Part shown: positions 10,900-21,600 of the stretch, in pieces
Numbering within the stretch: position 1 is the stretch's first letter
Layout of the letters: each line of letters begins with the position of its first letter
Source of the DNA: Kingdonia uniflora
Taxonomy: Eukaryota; Streptophyta; Magnoliopsida; Ranunculales; Circaeasteraceae
Length of the DNA stretch: 64,000 nucleotides
Reading direction: 5' to 3'
Assembly (NCBI GenBank): GCA_014058105.1
Contig: JACGCM010001497.1
Coordinates: 1,550,001-1,614,000 of the forward strand
Notes under the pieces: generated by a model
Databases searched by the model: none
Seen by the model: only the letters and a program-made list of their open reading frames with translations
Told to the model about the DNA's origin: nothing
Translations under genes and position numbers: made by a program

Positions 10900-11646
10900 A
10901 TGGAGTTGGTAACATTAGTAAGCTTAGAAAGAACCAACTTAAGAACTCTGCAAGAATCGCTGCGATATCAGTTATGCAAATGTTGGGTATTCGATCTGTA
11001 AGTTTATCGATTTTGTTCGAGAATGGGCTATTGCAGGGAGTGGGTTGGGGTCGAGTGCGGCTGCAGCAACTATTACGGTGAATGAGATGTTTGGTGGGGT
11101 GTTATCGGAATCGGAGCTTGTTCTTGTTGGGTTGGAGTCGAAGGCGAAGGTATCGGGCACCGATGATAATGGGTGGGTTTGTTTTGATTCGTAGTTATGA
11201 CCCACTCGATATAATCCAGTTGAGGTTTCCGATGGAGAAGGAGTTATTTTTTGTACTTGTGAATCCAAAATTTAAAGCGCCAACGAAGAAGATGAGGGCG
11301 GTATTTCCATCGGAGATTGTAATGCTGGATCACATTTCGAATTCTAGTTAATCGGGGAGTTTAGGAAAGGCGTAATCTTCGGATAGAATTGTGGAGTCGA
11401 AGCTCACTCCCTTTGATTCTTGGAATAGGAGCGATAAAGAATCCAATGATAGGGGATGGGGAATTTGGATGTAAGATAAGTGGTGCTGGTCCAGCCACTG
11501 TTGTTGTGACGGATAGTAATCTAAGGGGGGAAAAGATTAGGGAGAAGATGATGGAGGCGTTTCGGAAAGAAAGGAATTTGAAGGCAACATCCACAGTGAG
11601 GAGTCTTGATTGGGTCGGGGATAGGTTGATTAGTAGCAACTTGTGA
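10900..11646 (+). pseudogene. Homoserine kinase pseudogene (GHMP kinase family)
   Basis: Homoserine kinase phosphorylates homoserine in plastids, on the branch leading to threonine and methionine. The remnant covers the C-terminal two thirds. It has IAAISVMQMLGIRSV, then after a frameshift GSGLGSSAAAATITVNE (the glycine/serine-rich ATP loop), MFGGVLSESELVL and GLESKAKVSG. After a short deletion it has IMGGFVLIRSYDPLDIIQL, ELFFVLVNP and APTKKMRAVFPSEI. After another shift it ends in GEFGCKISGAGPATVVVTD and VRSLDWVGDRLISS. At least three frame changes are needed. A segment of about 30 residues around the HIWNCSQAGAL-type motif is mostly missing. No intron is visible, but this gene is intronless in Arabidopsis, so that does not show retroposition. 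Confidence 0.9.
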
Positions 11647-11659
11647 AAGATGAACAATG

Positions 11660-12437
11660 CGGGTAAACCCCTTTAAATCATTTGCACTTGTTTCATCTAA
11701 TTAACATCGCCAAGTGTGCTAGATGTTAATGTGGTTCCTGTTTAAGATAAGAATGAGGTTCTCCTTGGCCTTCAAGACTTCAAGCTAAAAATTTTTAGCT
11801 ACTTGAGCAACAATGACTTATTTGCAGTTATTTTTGTATTCAATTTGTATTTTGTCCGAGTTCCGACAGGCTAATAGCGTTCAATTGATAAATGTTTCAC
11901 CATATTCGCCTTCTTTACCATTATCAGCTTGTGCTTATTACTAATCACTTGGTGATGGATTCTACAAGGAGATAAGGAAGGAAATTGTTTATTTTTGTGG
12001 TTTGGGACTTTTGCCCTATGTTTGTTGGAATGAATATATGCCTATTGCAAATATAGATTTTTTAGTATGATTTTGAGGACTAACAGGGTCACCACCATCG
12101 ATTGGTTTGTCGTAACCCTCTTTTCTTACTTTTTGGTTACCGATGAAAGTTTTTATTCCTTACTCGTATTTCCTGTAAACGTAATATACTATGGGTATTT
12201 ACTAGATTCGCGCTGTGATCTTAATTACGATGTGAAGATTCCTGCTGTAATATGTGTCCCATCCTCTTTGTTCATATTTACGTTTGTGGAGATAGTATAT
12301 TGTGATATTTATAAAAACTGCAATCCCTTATTGTTTCATCAACTCCCTTATTTAAGTTTTATTCATTCAAAAGCTTTATCCAAACCCTTGTCATAATAAG
12401 CTTTTTGTGCTTTGGAAATAAATAGTGAATAAGGAGC
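11660..12437. other. Non-coding; possible upstream region of the HIR pseudogene
   Basis: The open frame at 12067-12396 (109 codons) has no recognisable domain and is likely chance. The stretch just before 12438 would be the 5' UTR and promoter of the HIR gene. Confidence 0.4.
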
Positions 12438-13256
12438 ATGGGGAATCTACTGTGTTGTGTTCAAGTGGACCAATCAACTGTTTCCTTCCTTGGTTCCTTG
12501 GTAGTCAGGTCGTCAGCCGCCTCTTACTTTATGTGTAGCAGCTTGATAGGAAATGCTAGACTAAGACTAAGATTTGCATATTCTAGCTGAAAACAAACTA
12601 ATCACAATGCCCATAACGTGCTTTGAAGTGTTTATACTTGAATACTTTCTTTATTTTTGCTAATTGAATCCACTTTTAGCGAGTTTCGTTGAACGTGTAG
12701 TTACCAAAGATGTATAACTAAACCTTTCTCTTGCAATCTTAATGTACTTGTACAACTAAAATGGCAAAATGTGATCATATTAGTTTACATGGTGTATGCT
12801 AAAGTTAATGTTGCCATCTCTGCTTATTTAATGTTCTAACTCAAATTACAATATCTTTGTCAGTTCTATACAACATCAGATTATACTATATTTAAGTTTC
12901 GTATACCAGTACATGGTCTTAACCAGTGTCATGATATGTATTTGAAACTAATGACCTGGAAAAGTAATAAAATTTTAATTATATTATTAGGTAGATCCAA
13001 TGTTATCTCTCCATTTAGTAAAAAATAAATAAATTGTAATATGTTATTGGCTTTTACTTTGATAGCTGCACTACATATATGAGAGAGCAGAAATACTAGG
13101 AACCCTTCTATATACACTTTAAAATGAGGAAAGTATACGACTTACTGAATAATTATATGTCCCTCTCACAAACCATGGATAGCTTTTATGTTTTATTTTC
13201 TCTTTTTTACATGCCTAATGTGTGGTGTTTTAAGGTTTTGTTTTATTCTAATATAA

Positions 13257-13470
13257 GAGCATCTCCTAAAGTACCTCACTACCTTGGTTGAAAAAAAACC
13301 AAATCCAAGGTAGTGAGACTCTATTTCTTCCAGCAGTACCTGACTTAGATTTTAAATAGGCCATAACACTTGGGCACCTGTTTGTTTTAATATACAGGCG
13401 CCTAACACTTGGGCACCCAAATTATTTATATAAAAAATTAGGCGCCTAAGTCTTAGGCGCCTGATGGACT
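13257..13470 (+). repeat. Left terminal inverted repeat and subterminal GGCGCC repeats
   Basis: Begins GAGCATCTCC. A hairpin follows: CTCACTACCTTGG, a 17-nt loop, then CCAAGGTAGTGAG (about 13276-13318). Subterminal words GGGCACCTG, CAGGCGCCTAACACTTGGGC and the near-perfect palindrome AGGCGCCTAAGTCTTAGGCGC (13440-13463) follow. Such clustered subterminal motifs are where Harbinger transposase or its Myb-like partner would bind. That role is inference. Confidence 0.8.
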
Positions 13471-13994
13471 GAAGCTTCAAAGATGAATCTGTTGGTCCTC
13501 TTTTATTAAATTTCATCCCTTCATACACTTATCTTCAGGTATCTATCTATATCTCTCTCTCTATACACATTTATTTCAAATTTCCTTGGTGTAATTGAAG
13601 TAAAGGTATCATTCCAATAATTTGTTGCTTGTCAATTTAGGGTATTCACTTGATTTTCTTGATATATTTTAGTGCATTGTAAAATTTTCCCAATATTGTG
13701 ATTTTTTTGGTAGAATTTAGGGTATTAATTAAATTTGTCTTTCATAGTGTTGAAATCAGTAATTTCCACTCCTCTTGCATCCCAAAATTTCACTCTAATG
13801 TGTTGAAATTAAGGTATTATGTGGAAAATGACGTTGAAAACGACGAACACGCCTTGGTGCTTGCTAAGAATTTGGCATTATATTGTAATCAAAAGAATTT
13901 GACACCCTTTGATTGATTTCAATACTTCCTATTGCCCTCAGTATATTTTATTGGTCTTTATATAAATTAGTATGTATTTATTAATGCAGAATTT

Positions 13995-14222
13995 TATAGA
14001 AACTAATACAAAGAATAAGAGATTCGAGAAGGACTAATTTTATTATAGTTCGATGATTACAATGGAAGAAGACATTTTCCTTATATAGTTACAATTACTT
14101 GGACGTTAAGTAAGAAATTACATATATATAAGATATACTATAAGGAGTATTTAGTATATCCTATGTTTAGCGAATCCAATATTTAATATATATCTTATAT
14201 TAAGTATATTCTATATTCAATA
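13995..14222 (-). repeat. 3' LTR of the nested Copia element
   Basis: Aligns with 18630-18841 from TATAGAAACTAATACAAAG to the right end. It carries extra bases in the AT-rich part and ends TATTCAATA, where the other LTR ends TATTTAACA. The polypurine tract abuts it at 14223. Confidence 0.92.
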
Positions 14223-14259
14223 CTCCCCCTCAAGATGGAGTATAGATGTCAATCATTCC

Positions 14260-15828
14260 CTACTTGTCAATCACTTCGCTAAATATTCGTCCACAAACTC
14301 CTTTCGTAAGAATATCTGCAAGTTGATCTTCCGACTTCACGAATGGAAAACATATACACCCTTTGTCAATATTTTCTTTGATAAAGAACCGATCCACTTC
14401 AACATGTTTCATACGGTCATGTTGAATTGGATTGTGTGCAATCATAATCACTACTTTATTGTCACAGTGTAGATCAATTGCTTTCATGAGTTTAAATCCT
14501 AGATCCTTCAATATATTCCATATCCATAGTAGTTCACATACTCTATGAACCATACCCCGAAACTCAGATTCTATACTTGATCTAGCAATAACCTTTTGCC
14601 TCTTAGCTCTAAATGTCACCAAATTCCCACATACAAATGTAAAATAGCCTGAGGTTGACCTCTTGTTTGTCATATCTCCTGCCAAATCTGCATCGGTGTA
14701 TCCCATTACTTCCATATCACCACATTTCTAGAATAAGAGACATTTTCTCAGAGATTACTTCGAGTACCTTAGTATTCGAAAGACCGCCTTCATATGTTCT
14801 TCATTTGGATTATGCATGAATTAACTTACGACGTTAATGACATATGCAATATCCGGTCGAGTATGGGAGAGATAAATTAGTCTTCCCACTAAGCGTTGGT
14901 ACCTTCCTTTGTCACATAGAACTTGGTTGGGAAACATTCCCAAGTTATGATTCGCTTCAATCGGTGTATCTACCGGTTTGCAATCAAACATCCCAGTTTC
15001 TGCAAGAAGGTCTAATATATACTTTTGTTGAGACATGAAAATACCTTAACTTGATCTTGCAACTTCAATACCTAAGAAGTATTTTAACTGTCCCAAATCC
15101 TTTATCACAAATTCCTATGAAAAATAGTTCTCCAGTGCCTCCATTTTTACTGAGTCATTTCCAGTAACAACCATATCATCAACATAAACAATAAGAGCGA
15201 TAAGCTTGCCTGACTTCTATTTTATAAACAAGGTATGATCAAAATTACTTTGTCTATATCCAAATGCCTTCATGCTCTACGAAAATCGTCCAAACCAAGC
15301 TCGTGGCGACTGTTTTAACCCGTACAATGCCTTCTTTAATTTGTATATTTTTCTTCCTTTAGAATTCATAACTCTAGGTGGTAACTCGATGTATACTTCT
15401 TCTTCTAAGTCTCTATTGAGAAATGCATTTTTCACGTCAAACTGTTGTAATGGCCGACCTTGATTGTCTGTAAAAGAAATAAGTACATGAATAGTGTTTA
15501 TCATTGCCACTGGGGAGAAGGTCTCCTTATAATCCACACCATACGTCTGCGTATACCCTTTGGCAACTAGTCTGGCTTTATACCTATTAATACTTCCATC
15601 TGAATTCATCTTTACAGTAAAGATCCAACGACTCCCAATAACACAATATCCGTAGGGTTTATCAACAAGTTCCCAAGTGGAATTCTTCTGTAATACATTC
15701 ATCTCTTTATTCATGGCTTTCTTCCATCGTGGATCTGATAGTGCTTCCTGCAAATTACTAGGAATAGATACAGAGGATAATTGATTCATAGTGCATCTAA
15801 ACGACTTAGCCAACCTATGGGTGAACAT
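14260..15828 (-). pseudogene. Copia reverse transcriptase and RNase H
   Basis: Minus strand, in two or three frames. The RT (15277-15828) has [79 protein letters not shown] and [10 protein letters not shown]. The catalytic box YVDDM is intact at about 15180. A connecting piece (14821-15036) has DLLAETGMFDCKPVDTPIE and RLIYLSHTRPDIAYVINVVS. The RNase H (14260-14715) has YTDADLAGD, the TSGY box, a normal SSIESEF Glu, HCDNK and HNPIQHDRMKHVEVDRFF. RT converts element RNA into cDNA and RNase H removes the RNA. Frame breaks near 15260 and 15050 and a stop between 14715 and 14821 kill the frame. Confidence 0.9.
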
Positions 15829-16366
15829 ATAATTAGAAATTAAGTATTTGGCTTTAGAATTGATATCTGGCTCATAAGTAGATTTTGGAATACCTTTAGT
15901 AGGCCTTTCTGAACATCTAGGCTGAATATCATTAACAGTATTAGGATTAGATAATACCTGAGGTTTGACATTCTACGGCAGTTCTTCGGCAGATGGTGTT
16001 AGAATGTTAGAGTTACGGGCAACTTTTACTACTTCAGCTTGATCTCTCCCTGTTGTCTGATCCTCTCCATTCATATGGAGTTCATCTTCAATACCATGAT
16101 CTCCCCCAGTCATCTGCTCTGCTTCACTTTCCTTTTTATCATCAGTTAGGTTACTACGCCTGTTCAAATTACTCGTTAAATCCTCTAGTTCCTGAAACAT
16201 ATCCTCAATAATAGGGAACTTTCCTTCACCATCATTATGTTTCTCCCCCTAAAGGGAAGATCCCACAAAATACGCCTCCAATTCTCGAAACAAAACATCC
16301 AAAGGGATATACACCTTCCCCTCCACAGGATCATAACAATTATAACCCTTTTTAAAATCAACATAT

Positions 16367-17308
16367 TCAAGAAATACACTTTCGAGCACAATGATCCAAT
16401 TTTCCTCGCTGATGTTTAGGTATATGAACAAAGACAACACATCTAAAAACACGTGGTTCTAGGTTTGGCATTATAAGGATGGTGATAAGATCATGAAGTT
16501 TTTGGAAGGGGGTTTGAAATTCAATGATCCTAGATGGTGCGCAGTTTATCAAGCAAGCAGCAAATTTTAATGCTTTTCCCCAATAATTTAATGGCATATT
16601 CATTCCAAAAAGAGATGCACGAACAACTTCTAACAGTTGTCTATTCATTCGTTTAGCTAACCCATTTTGTTGTAGGGTATAAACATTAGAGGTTTGATGT
16701 CGAATGTCGTTATTTGTCAAGAACGCCAACATGTCATTACTTCCAAATTCTCCTCCATTATCAGATTAATATATTTGTATCCTCCTTTAGAATTGGGTCA
16801 AAACCATCTGATAATTTTTTTAAAATACTTCAAATACTTCACTTTTCTGGGTAATTAGCGATACCCACATCCTACGAGAACACTCATCAATAAAAGTCAC
16901 AAAATAACAAGCTCTAGACAATGAAGGAATACGTGCAGGACCCCATACATCAGAGTGAATAATACTAAAAGGTTCTGAACTTTTATTAAAACTTGAAGTA
17001 TATGTAATACGATGACTCTTAACGAGTTCACAAATATCATACTTAAACTCTTAAATACTATAATTCGAAAATAATAGCGAATTTAACTTCTGAAGATACC
17101 CGAAGGAGAGATGACCTAGTCGCCGATGCCATAACCACACATTAGCTTTTGCTTCTTCAATTCCTCTGACTTTATTCACCTGATGAATTTTCTGCTCTCC
17201 ACTATTAGCCAGGTCTAAATAGTAGAGATTGCCTTTTCTAACACCACAACCAAGAACCTGCCGAGTCACTATGTCTTGAAAAATACATAATTTAGGCCAA
17301 AATGTCAT
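16367..17308 (-). pseudogene. Copia integrase with catalytic Glu replaced
   Basis: Minus strand. The zinc-binding GAG-pre-integrase region (17051-17308) contains WLWHRRLGHLSFGYLQKL. The catalytic core (16367-16732) contains HQTSNVYTLQQNGLAKRMN, where the expected AER reads AKR. The codon AAA replaces GAA at the third residue of the D,D,E triad. The middle part, about 16740-17050, is frameshifted. The C-terminal piece ends YVHIP-like (VFVHIPKHQRGKLDHCARKC). Integrase inserts the cDNA; this copy could not. Confidence 0.85.
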
Positions 17309-17317
17309 AATTCAGGT

Positions 17318-17605
17318 CTAAATACATAATTCATACAAGATATTGTACTCTAGAGCAGGAATAATAAAGACAGAGTTTAATATCAGGGATTCAGATATGT
17401 CAGTGGAACCTTCTCCAATTACAGGAAAGGAACCACCATTTGTTGTGTATAAAGAGGTTTGGGTTGAAGGTATAATGGATGATAATATGCTAGAGTTGTT
17501 TACCATATAATCTGATGCACTAGTATCAATTAACCAAGTACTATTCAAAGAATTTACAAATAAAATACTACCTTTAGTTTTCATACCTGACTGAGCAACA
17601 TTCAC
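17318..17605 (-). pseudogene. Copia protease with altered active site
   Basis: Minus strand. WLIDTSASDYM corresponds to the Copia aspartic protease signature D-S/T-G-A-S-D-H-M. Gly is replaced by Ser (GGT to AGT) and His by Tyr (CAT to TAT), both single transitions. The Asp is retained. The downstream flap region (SLYTTNGGSFPVIGEGSTDI) is normal in layout. Confidence 0.8.
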
Positions 17606-17640
17606 TAAAGGAGGACTTTTAGCAGCATCCTTCTTCGCAG

Positions 17641-18541
17641 TTATGTTCTTCTTTGCTCGCTTTGTAAAATCCCACCATTTGGGATACCCAATGACTTCAT
17701 AAAATTTCTGTTTTGTGTGCCCCTTCTCTCCATAGTGGGTACACTCAAGATCAAGGCGGAGAGGTCGAGTCTCTTTATGAGAATTCTAGGAACCTTGAGG
17801 TTGTCCCTTTTTATAGTTGAGTGCCATAACAGAAGACTCATTTAAAGGTGCTTGAGTTCCCATTACCTGTTTGTGAACTAACACCCTTCGTATTGTCTGA
17901 TAAGACTGTTCCAAAGTAAGTGGTGGGTCTTTTCGAAGAATTTCACCACGCACTTGATCATACATACTATCCAATCCAGAGAGGAACATTTGAACCCTAA
18001 GACATCCTACATATTTTTGTAGGAGGGCGATAGACTCAACACTTCCTCCTTTCACCGTATTGCGCTGGTCAATCTCTTGAAAAATTACTGTTAATTCATC
18101 ATAATAAGTCGTAAGAGATCGACCAGTTTGTTTTGTTGAGAAACACTTCCTATGTAACTCAAAGATTTGAGTTTCATCAGATGTGTCGGTGTACATAGCT
18201 TCAAGAGAGTTCCAAACTTCCTTCGCAATTTCTAAACAAACATACCTGTTCATTAGTATTGTGGACATTAAATCACACAACCATCCCTTCACCATATCGT
18301 TCTCCTAGCACCAATTTTCATACTCTTCACTCCCTTCTGCAGGCTTTGTTTTAGTACCACTGATGTACCCCCACATCTTCCGACCATTAATACGCACCTT
18401 CATGACCTTCGACCAAAGGGTATAATTATTCTCATTCAGGGTATTGCCAGTTGGAAAGGGTGCATCAATGTGGTTATGAACAATGTGAGGATTAGGGTTT
18501 GAGTTTGATGATACCATTGTTGTATCATCATTAGAACCCAT
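17641..18541 (-). pseudogene. Copia gag (UBN2 type)
   Basis: Minus strand, three frames. The N-terminus (18305-18541) opens MGSNDDTTMVSSNSNPNPH and contains NYTLWSKVMKVRINGRKMWG, typical of DUF4219/UBN2 gag. The middle (17786-18295) contains MVKGWLCDLMSTILMNRYVC, VWNSLEAMYTDTSD and LTTYYDELTVIFQEID. It ends EQSYQTIRRVLVHKQ. The zinc knuckle region (about 17690-17760) is degraded (GHTKQKFYEV-like in another frame). The ATG at 18539-18541 starts the polyprotein about 75 bp inside the PBS, as expected. Confidence 0.85.
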
Positions 18542-18629
18542 TGAGCTTTCAATTTGAGATTCGCAGTGAAATTCAATTCAACTCAATTCGAAAGAACCAG
18601 GTTCTATTATCGAACCCGCTCTGATACCA

Positions 18630-18841
18630 TATAGAAACTAATACAAAGAATAAGAGATTCGAGAAGGACTAATTTTATTATAGTTTGATAATTACAATGG
18701 AAGAAGGCCTTCTTCTTATATAGTTACAATTACTTGGACGCTAAGTAAGAAATTGCATATACATATATGATATACTATAAGGAGTGTTTAGTATATCCTA
18801 TATTTAGAGAATCTTATATTTAATATATTCTATATTTAACA
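18630..18841 (-). repeat. 5' LTR of the nested Copia element
   Basis: 212 bp, same family as 13995-14222. It ends TTTAACA at 18841 (TGTTAAA on the minus strand) immediately before the AATTT duplication. Confidence 0.92.
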
Positions 18842-18850
18842 AATTTGACG

Positions 18851-19107
18851 ATGTCGTTAGAAGATGGAGAATATGACAGAACCGATAATGAGGAGGGATC
18901 CGAGTGCGATTATAGCGAAGGTCATGTTTCTTAATTGTGTTTTTTATCGGGCAAAAAACGGAAAAACAATTTTGAAGAAGTCGTCAATGTCTCTATTGAA
19001 CCTCCTCCACCTCTTCCACAAAATTATGAAGTGCGTGACTTTCGGTAACCCACATAATCGGATGGGAATGGTCATTTGTCCACATCAGTTGCTACTGCAT
19101 CGATAAG
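18851..19107 (+). pseudogene. N-terminal exon of the Harbinger-borne PMD gene (probable)
   Basis: Plus strand. After the Copia insertion an acidic frame reads MSLEDGEYDRTDNEEGS and, after a stop, KKRKNNFEEVVNVSIEPPPP. It could be the first exon of the PMD gene that follows, or an independent small ORF. The intron acceptor AG lies left of the Copia element (13988-13989), so the insertion sits at the very start of this exon. Two stops are in frame. Confidence 0.4.
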
Positions 19108-19215
19108 TTAAAATAATGTATATTAGTAAATTATTGGTTTTATACTTATTTCAAAATATTTACTTCCAGTAGAATTTAATTTAGATATTCTTATTTGTGT
19201 TTATTAATGCCTTTA

Positions 19216-21067
19216 CAGGCTTGAGTTGGATTTAAATATAGATCGGTGTTAGTCAAGGCTACCAATTTGATGAGTGTATTTGATTGTAAAATTGGGAATG
19301 GAGACAACCAAGTAATTTTGGCGATGTTTGAGCGTTAGTGGCCAACCACTCACACATTTCACCTACCTTGTAGAGAGCTAGGGATCACTTCTAGAGATTT
19401 TATTGTGCTTACCGGGATAGGTATTGGGATAGGAGAGCTAATGGAATTTGATGAGTCATCCACGGATTACGGTAACGCCATAAGGGTTTTTCCTGATATA
19501 ATGCCTACAAATTATGAAAAGTGATGCATTAGTTTTGCTCACCTCCAAACTTACCTTAACCATACTAGAGTAAACATCAGAGATCCCGCTAATGTTAATA
19601 CAATCTTTAGAGCATTTATGTTATTGTACTTTGGAGGTGTCTTATTTGGGAACTTGAAGAGTTGGGCTCGACTAGAGTTATGTCCAATTACTATTTTGGA
19701 AAACAAGGCTTATACGATAGACTTTGGCTCTGCTATATTAGGGCATCTTTACTGCTGCCTTGACCAAGCATCGAAACAGGAGGTAAAATACATCGGCGGC
19801 CTTTTCCAATTGATCGAGGTAAAATATTTTTAATTAATAGTTATAGTTATTTATATTTTTAGAATTCAAGATTATGTGGATAATTTTTTTTTATCTTCTG
19901 CAGTATCAGTGCTACGAGTATTGTCAGATAAGCCATCATATCTTGATAGATAATAGGTTGGATGATTTTTGGCCAAGGATGTCAGTCTGGCAACTAAAAG
20001 ACGAAGAGTTACGGGAAATAAGGTGAACCATCATCTAACACTAATGAGGCAACAACTGAATTTGTGTACAATCAGCAACATACAATGGGACCACTTTAGA
20101 AATATGAATGATGTACTAAAGTGGGAGGTAATCATCGTCGGTAATATCAGCCGTAAAAGAGTACGCCTGCAATGCCTATTTGCTGGATACGAGTGGTATC
20201 TTGGGGACCATTGTTAGGCTCAACTAGAGCATCGTGCAGTGCCGTATGACCCTCCAAAGAAACTCCATTGCTTCCCCACTTCTGATGTGGTTCGTTCTCT
20301 CCGAGCAGTGGGTTGGATCGAAGCACAACATTATATTGTGGGCCACCATGTCGACTATGATGCATATTGGAGGTATGTTTCACATGGTGCACTCATGTCG
20401 GATATTGCGAGGTACAAAAACATTGACATCCCAGGCCTTCGTGCTTTGACAAATGGAGTTACCTTTCCACATGTTGAGTTTCTCACTGTAGATTTTTCTA
20501 CTCAAGAGACACAAATCCCTCCCCTACGGCTTGGTAATTACCCTGGATGGATTATAGAGTTAGGGTCACCACATGGGACCATGTGGCATACTATTCCCTC
20601 TATTGCATCGACCTCTACTATAGACGTGCCAACAGGATATGATTTTTTCGTTATGACTCAGGGTATACGGAAGCTTACACTTGATAGGACATTAGATTCA
20701 GAGGCTCGACACCTTCATGACGATAGTCGTATTATACATTTGACAATGGACTTGAGATGTGCAAATGGCCGTCATTCCCAATTGAATGACTATTTAGATG
20801 GAGAAGTAAGTTGTTTAAACATCTTATGATATATTTTTTGTTTAATTAATATTTATAGTTTTAATTAATATTGATAATCCCATTTTGTATGTATCAGGGA
20901 TTGTAGTCGATTGGGAAGATGACGAAGGTGAAGCGGGAATATCTCAGGCGGGGACTTCACGGGGGAGAGGTTCACGGGGGAGGGGTTCGCAGGGAAGGAC
21001 ATATGAAGGTGGGGCCGATCCTCCCCGACGATCAAGACGTACGCAAGGAAGGACATCTTTTGTTTAG
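19216..21067 (+). pseudogene. Plant mobile domain (PMD) protein gene, transposon-borne, decayed
   Basis: Plus strand. The first block (about 19320-19830) reads ...ERWWPTTHTFHLPCRELGIT..., then YLNHTRVNIRD..., FRAFMLLYFGGVLFGN, IDFGSAILGHLYCCLDQASK and YIGGLFQLIE. This is the PMD core of the MAIN/MAIL1 and PP7-long-form family. After an intron (about 19820-19903) comes YQCYEYCQISHHIL and RMSVWQLKDEELR. A later block (20239-20805) keeps 190 open codons including FPTSDVVRSLRAVGWIEAQH and AYWRYVSHGALMSDI. A last exon (20898-21067) ends in a Gly/Arg/Ser repeat (RGRGSRGRGSQGRT). PMD proteins act in silencing and genome stability in Arabidopsis, and the domain is also carried by transposons. Stops and frameshifts at 20.0-20.24 kb break it. 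Confidence 0.75.
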
Positions 21068-21311
21068 TGTTGAATGGGTATTGTACGGGTGTTGTACGAG
21101 GATCTTGTGAGGTTGGATGATTTTTAGTTGTTTATAGTTTTCAATGGAATCTTTTGTTTTTGTTATCTTGTGTTATGCAATTTCCACAAAGCATCTTCTT
21201 ATGCAATTTACAATTTACAATTTAGAAACAGCATATTGTGTTATGTAATTTACAAGTATCATCTTGTGTTATATTCTTTATAGTTTTTATTGCAATCTGA
21301 ACGCTTCCAGG

Positions 21312-21421
21312 AAAAAAAATTACTCAGCAAAATAGGCACCTAAGACATAGGCGCCTGATTGTTTTTTTTTCAATCATGCACCTTTGTCTTAGGCGTCTGT
21401 TTTGCTGAGTAATTTTGTTTT
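21312..21421. repeat. Internal inverted repeat with Harbinger subterminal motifs
   Basis: A foldback of about 110 bp between the PMD and transposase genes. The left arm has TTACTCAGCAAAATAGGCAC and TAGGCGCCTGATTG; the right arm has CAATCATGCACC and CTTAGGCGTCTGTTTTGCTGAGTAA. The same words (TTTACTCAGTGGAACAGACG) occur near the right end of the composite at 24855. Confidence 0.8.
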
Positions 21422-21600
21422 TCTTCCAACGGCTATATTTATTTCAAATAGCTATATTTTGTTGGTAATGGCTATATTTGGTTCGTAACGATACTATTTT
21501 GTGAAGAGACTATATAAACTAAATAGGCGAAGCTCATATTATCCACAAATTAATTATAATATTCTCTTACTTAAATTTTAGTGTTGTGTTCCATATCTGA

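Larger units (their letters stand above)
13995..18841 (-). mobile_element. Ty1/Copia retrotransposon, full length with both LTRs, nested in the Harbinger element
   Basis: Minus strand. 5' LTR 18630-18841 and 3' LTR 13995-14222, flanked by a perfect 5 bp duplication AATTT (13990-13994 and 18842-18846). The primer binding site TGGTATCAGAGCGGG lies directly inside the 5' LTR (about 18616-18629), and the polypurine tract CTTGAGGGGGAG lies at 14223-14234. The polyprotein order is gag, protease, integrase, reverse transcriptase, RNase H, the Copia order. LTRs differ by substitutions and small indels (228 versus 212 bp) and one or both terminal CA/TG dinucleotides are mutated to TA. Several frameshifts break the frame. 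Confidence 0.95.

Noticed and set aside
11361..11657. Minus-strand open frame
   Set aside because: Shadow of the homoserine kinase C-terminus on the plus strand.
13698..13916. 72-codon plus-strand frame in the Harbinger left part
   Set aside because: No domain; an open stretch in AT-rich subterminal sequence. It might be a relic of the PMD gene's 5' exon but nothing supports this.
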